NCBI GenBank assembly: GCA_964573705.1
Contig: CAZNLT010000002.1
Location: forward strand, 13,983-77,982
Origin: JAABSQ01 sp964573705
GTDB taxonomy: Bacteria > Desulfobacterota > Desulfobacteria > Desulfobacterales > Desulfococcaceae
Reading direction: 5' to 3'
Length of the DNA stretch: 64,000 nt
The notes beneath the pieces are model-generated. The model worked only from the letters and a program-made list of their open reading frames with translations, was not told where the DNA came from and made no database searches. The position numbers and the translations under genes are program-made. Below are positions 61,886-64,000 of the stretch, piece by piece; within the stretch, counting starts at the first letter, position 1, and the number at the start of each line of letters is the position of its first letter.

Positions 61886-62206
61886 TCAAATCGGGGGCGC
61901 GATGGTCACCAACACCCGCAGATCGCTTTTGGCTCGAATTCCATGCGGTTCGCTGATGTCCGCGATCAGCACGTCACCGGTACTGGCCGGAAACGCGGCG
62001 CCGTCTTTGCCTAGAAACTCCCCCTCGCCTTCAAGCACGGTGATATTCACCTGACCGTCGATTTCATGGGAATGGATGGGCAATTCCTGGCCGGCCTTGA
62101 AATTGAAATTGACCACCTTCATATAGGGTGAGTCATGGACCAGAAGTTTACTGAACGCCTTGTCTTTAAACCCGCTCTCTTTAAATAACTCAATGCGCTT
62201 GATCAT
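61886..62206 (-). CDS. Cupin-domain protein
   Basis: 106 aa, single cupin barrel. Metal-ligand motif 1 GQELPIHSHEIDGQVNITVLEGEGEF has two histidines and an acidic residue; motif 2 reads GDVLIADISEPHGIRA. Soluble; likely a metal-binding sensor or small enzyme, substrate unknown. Followed 26 bases upstream by the ferredoxin gene on the same strand. Confidence 0.8.
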   Translation of the reverse strand: MIKRIELFKESGFKDKAFSKLLVHDSPYMKVVNFNFKAGQELPIHSHEIDGQVNITVLEGEGEFLGKDGAAFPASTGDVLIADISEPHGIRAKSDLRVLVTIAPPI

Positions 62207-62232
62207 GTTGTCTCCTCCATTATTTTATGTAA

Positions 62233-62430
62233 TCAGGTCTCCTCCCAGAAAATACATTCCGTGGGGCAGGATTCAATGGCTTCGTCGATGCACTCCTCAT
62301 CACCGCCTTCTTCTTTGGAAACCACCGCCTTTTCGGATTCCGAGTCAAAATCAAATACATCCGGACACAGTTCGACACAGGTTTCACAGCCGATGCACTC
62401 ATCCGTATCAATCGCTACGAGTTTACCCAT
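62233..62430 (-). CDS. Monocluster ferredoxin (Desulfovibrio type)
   Basis: 65 aa. ECIGCETCVELCPDVFDFD gives three close cysteines and a CP; the second half keeps ESCPTECIFWEE with the fourth ligand but has lost the rest of a second cluster. This matches single [4Fe-4S] (3Fe-convertible) ferredoxins of sulfate reducers. Highly acidic. Low-potential electron carrier in the cytoplasm. Ribosome binding site GGAGGAGG. Confidence 0.92.
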   Translation of the reverse strand: MGKLVAIDTDECIGCETCVELCPDVFDFDSESEKAVVSKEEGGDEECIDEAIESCPTECIFWEET

Positions 62431-62470
62431 TCCAACCTCCTCCTTGCCAATGCCTGTAATAAAAAATTAA

Positions 62471-63025
62471 TTAGGTCAAATAGATTCGGATTAGATTATC
62501 CATTTGCCGATGGAACTGATCGTGCCGACCTGAACCGATCTCTTCTTCTTCGAGAGTCTCAAATTCTTCCAACATGCCGCTCTGCCGTTCCTTGGATATT
62601 TTTTTTTCGGCCTGGGGAAACAAAAGGGTATTCTCTTTTTCGATGTGGTCTCGAATCAGGGTTCCATAGCGATCGACCGCACCCATGAACACCCCGGGGG
62701 CCTCTTGGTCTCCCCGATAGAATCGCTCTAGAGCGGCGCCCATCTGCTCCACCAGTTTCCTGCCTTCGGCATGCTCGTCCATCAGATCATCCAAAATATC
62801 CGCCTTTTTGGGGATATTGGCGCTCGACATTTCAGGGAATAAAAACCGCTCCTCTTTTCCATGGTGGCACCGGTCGATGAAGATCCTTAAAAACCCCATG
62901 ACCTGGTCGAGATGCTCCCCTTGAATCGTCTTGCGGTAGGCCATCTGTTCACAGATCGCCCGGAGAATGTCGAGCATCCGGAGAATCCCGTCATGCTCCT
63001 CTTTAAGTGCCTGAGTCGGTGTCAT
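62471..63025 (-). CDS. Hemerythrin HHE-domain protein
   Basis: 184 aa, four-helix bundle. Iron-ligand candidates: KEEHDGILRML, DRCHHGKEERFLFPEM, DEHAEGRKLV and RDHIEKENTLLFPQAEK. It may bind O2, NO or act as an iron/oxygen sensor in this anaerobe. The last ~30 residues are an acidic tail (EEFETLEEEEIGSGRH). Precedes the ferredoxin and cupin genes on the same strand (hemerythrin, ferredoxin, cupin in transcription order). Confidence 0.88.
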   Translation of the reverse strand: MTPTQALKEEHDGILRMLDILRAICEQMAYRKTIQGEHLDQVMGFLRIFIDRCHHGKEERFLFPEMSSANIPKKADILDDLMDEHAEGRKLVEQMGAALERFYRGDQEAPGVFMGAVDRYGTLIRDHIEKENTLLFPQAEKKISKERQSGMLEEFETLEEEEIGSGRHDQFHRQMDNLIRIYLT

Positions 63026-63276
63026 TTTTCCTCCTGATAGGAAAAAGCATGCATCGTTTAAGTCACCCCGCCAGTGTATTGCGGATCATACCAAAGGGCC
63101 ATACGGACAAAATACTATTTTGGACTGCGTGATTACGTATTTGGATTGCACAGGTCCAGTCCGGCATTCCAAATTAATGATGATTGTGTCGGTGTCAAAC
63201 CGATCCGGTGCTTTACCGGGTTGCGCTTCTAAACTATAGTGGATTGCCGGTGGTGGAGAGACAAAAAGGAGAAAGG

Positions 63277-63843
63277 ATGCTGAAAATAATGACATGCGAA
63301 CCGGATGATACGAGGAATGCCCGGTTTATGGGAAAGGCCCTTGAACAAGCTAGAAAAGCACTGTCCAAGAACGAATTCCCGGTGGGATGTGTCCTGGTGC
63401 ATGAAGAACAGGTGATCGCCGCCGGCTCCCGGCGGGGCACCGCCGGCGGTCCGGCCAGTGAACTCGATCACGCTGAAATTCTTGCGCTGCGAGAACTGGA
63501 TGACCTCCGGCTGAATATTCATCGGTCCGAGATCACCCTCTTCTGCACCATGGAGCCCTGCCTCATGTGTTATGCCGCGATTCTCCTCAACGGCATCGGA
63601 AGAATCGTCTATGCCTTCGAAGACGCGATGGGCGGCGGCACCCGGTGTGATCTCTCGGCCCTGCCGCCCCTTTACGGGGACAGGGCCGTTCCGATCACGC
63701 CCCATGTGCTCAGAGAGGAGAGCCTGCGGCTTTTCCAAACCTATTTTATTCGGCCGGAAAACGACTACTGGCGGGGCAGTTATCTGTCCCGCTATACCCT
63801 GGCCCAGGTTCCGGGAAGTCCTCCCGTCTCGGTTCCCTTCTGA
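63277..63843 (+). CDS. Nucleoside/cytidine deaminase-family protein (TadA-like fold)
   Basis: 188 aa from ATG 63277 (AAGGAGAAAGG upstream; the frame opens at 63184). Zinc site: HAEILAL with the catalytic glutamate and CTMEPCLMCYAAIL. KNEFPVGCVLVHEEQVIAAG fits the N-terminal strand region of the TadA/CodA group. It is longer at the C-terminus than TadA (about 150 aa) and the tRNA-loop residues differ, so a free base/nucleoside or guanine deaminase-like substrate is possible. Confidence 0.85.
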   Translation: MLKIMTCEPDDTRNARFMGKALEQARKALSKNEFPVGCVLVHEEQVIAAGSRRGTAGGPASELDHAEILALRELDDLRLNIHRSEITLFCTMEPCLMCYAAILLNGIGRIVYAFEDAMGGGTRCDLSALPPLYGDRAVPITPHVLREESLRLFQTYFIRPENDYWRGSYLSRYTLAQVPGSPPVSVPF

Positions 63844-63950
63844 CCGCACGCCTTAAATTTCGCAGGGTGAAGACCCGGCCGGTCTGTTTATTTGACTTTG
63901 ATCATCTTTTCGACCACACTGAATAGTGGAGGCCACCCCGGGCTTTTTTC

Positions 63951-64000
63951 CCGGGCCGGGAAGCTGTTTGAGCGACAGCGAGTTCTTGCCGGGCCGGGAA
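63951..64000 (+). repeat. GC-rich direct repeat at the window edge
   Basis: CCGGGCCGGGAA at 63951-63962 and again at 63989-64000, preceded by CCCGGG-N7-CCCGGG. On the minus strand an open frame enters from beyond the edge and ends ...FSVVEKMIKVK with its stop near 63890; too short to judge. Could be an intergenic repeat or the end of a gene outside the window. Confidence 0.3.

Overview
The window comes from an anaerobic sulfate-reducing bacterium of the Desulfobacterota (most likely Desulfobacterales or a near relative). The reasons are the adjacent adenylylsulfate reductase (aprBA) and QmoABC operons, a periplasmic Tat-exported [NiFe] hydrogenase with a tetrahaem-cytochrome-type layout, a monocluster Desulfovibrio-type ferredoxin, LPS biosynthesis (lpxC), a stand-alone metF, and moderately GC-rich DNA. 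Genes are packed tightly on both strands. I found no rRNA, tRNA, CRISPR array or intact insertion sequence.

Layout. 60-2899 (-): serS-thrC. 2985-5400 (+): 5-formyl-THF cyclo-ligase, pcm and a DUF368 polyprenyl-phosphate transporter. 5417-12680 (-): an operon-like run lpxC, DUF4390, NtrY-like kinase, NtrX-like regulator without the sigma-54 contact motif, rsmD, coaD and a LysR regulator. 12979-14517 (+): YifB/ComM ATPase, followed by a tiny remnant of a second yifB-like sequence. 14784-26255 (+): a carboxylate uptake and activation region with a cNMP/CBS/DUF294 protein, a Cache-PAS histidine kinase, a LuxR-type regulator, a 494-base control region with three spaced CCTACAAA boxes, an acyl-CoA synthetase, a two-subunit sodium:solute symporter, a membrane protein, a GAF/HD-GYP protein, an 18-codon leader ORF and a YkgJ cysteine-cluster protein.

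26422-37897: metF (-); an FAD amine-oxidase-like protein (+); a small secreted protein, OmpA-like lipoprotein and YfiR (+) facing a CHASE8 hybrid histidine kinase (-); a putative molybdenum carrier (-); hemL and mpl (+). 38023-45513 (+): hydrogenase operon with small and large subunits, maturation protease, hypC, an nfeD-SPFH pair and hypF. 45595-48089 (-): MBL/rhodanese fusion and a radical SAM protein. 48160-56204 (-): aprB-aprA, a clear terminator, then qmoA-qmoB-qmoC, with an ISAzo13 transposase remnant just upstream. 57143-63843: three YkgJ proteins around an SDR oxidoreductase, dgt, an HsdR_N-fold protein without its catalytic motif, and a cupin, ferredoxin and hemerythrin set followed by a nucleoside deaminase.

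How it works together. AprBA reduces APS with electrons that QmoABC draws from the menaquinone pool, and the periplasmic hydrogenase oxidises H2 to feed cytochromes. The carboxylate region would import and CoA-activate an organic acid under control of its own two-component system. MetF fits the methyl branch of the acetyl-CoA pathway used by many of these organisms. The most notable groupings are the YfiB/YfiR-like envelope module whose CHASE8 partner is a histidine kinase rather than a diguanylate cyclase, the nfeD-SPFH pair inside the hydrogenase maturation operon, the NtrX-like protein with GASAED in place of GAFTGA, and the yifB-like fossil. All calls rest on reading the sequence; no database search was possible.
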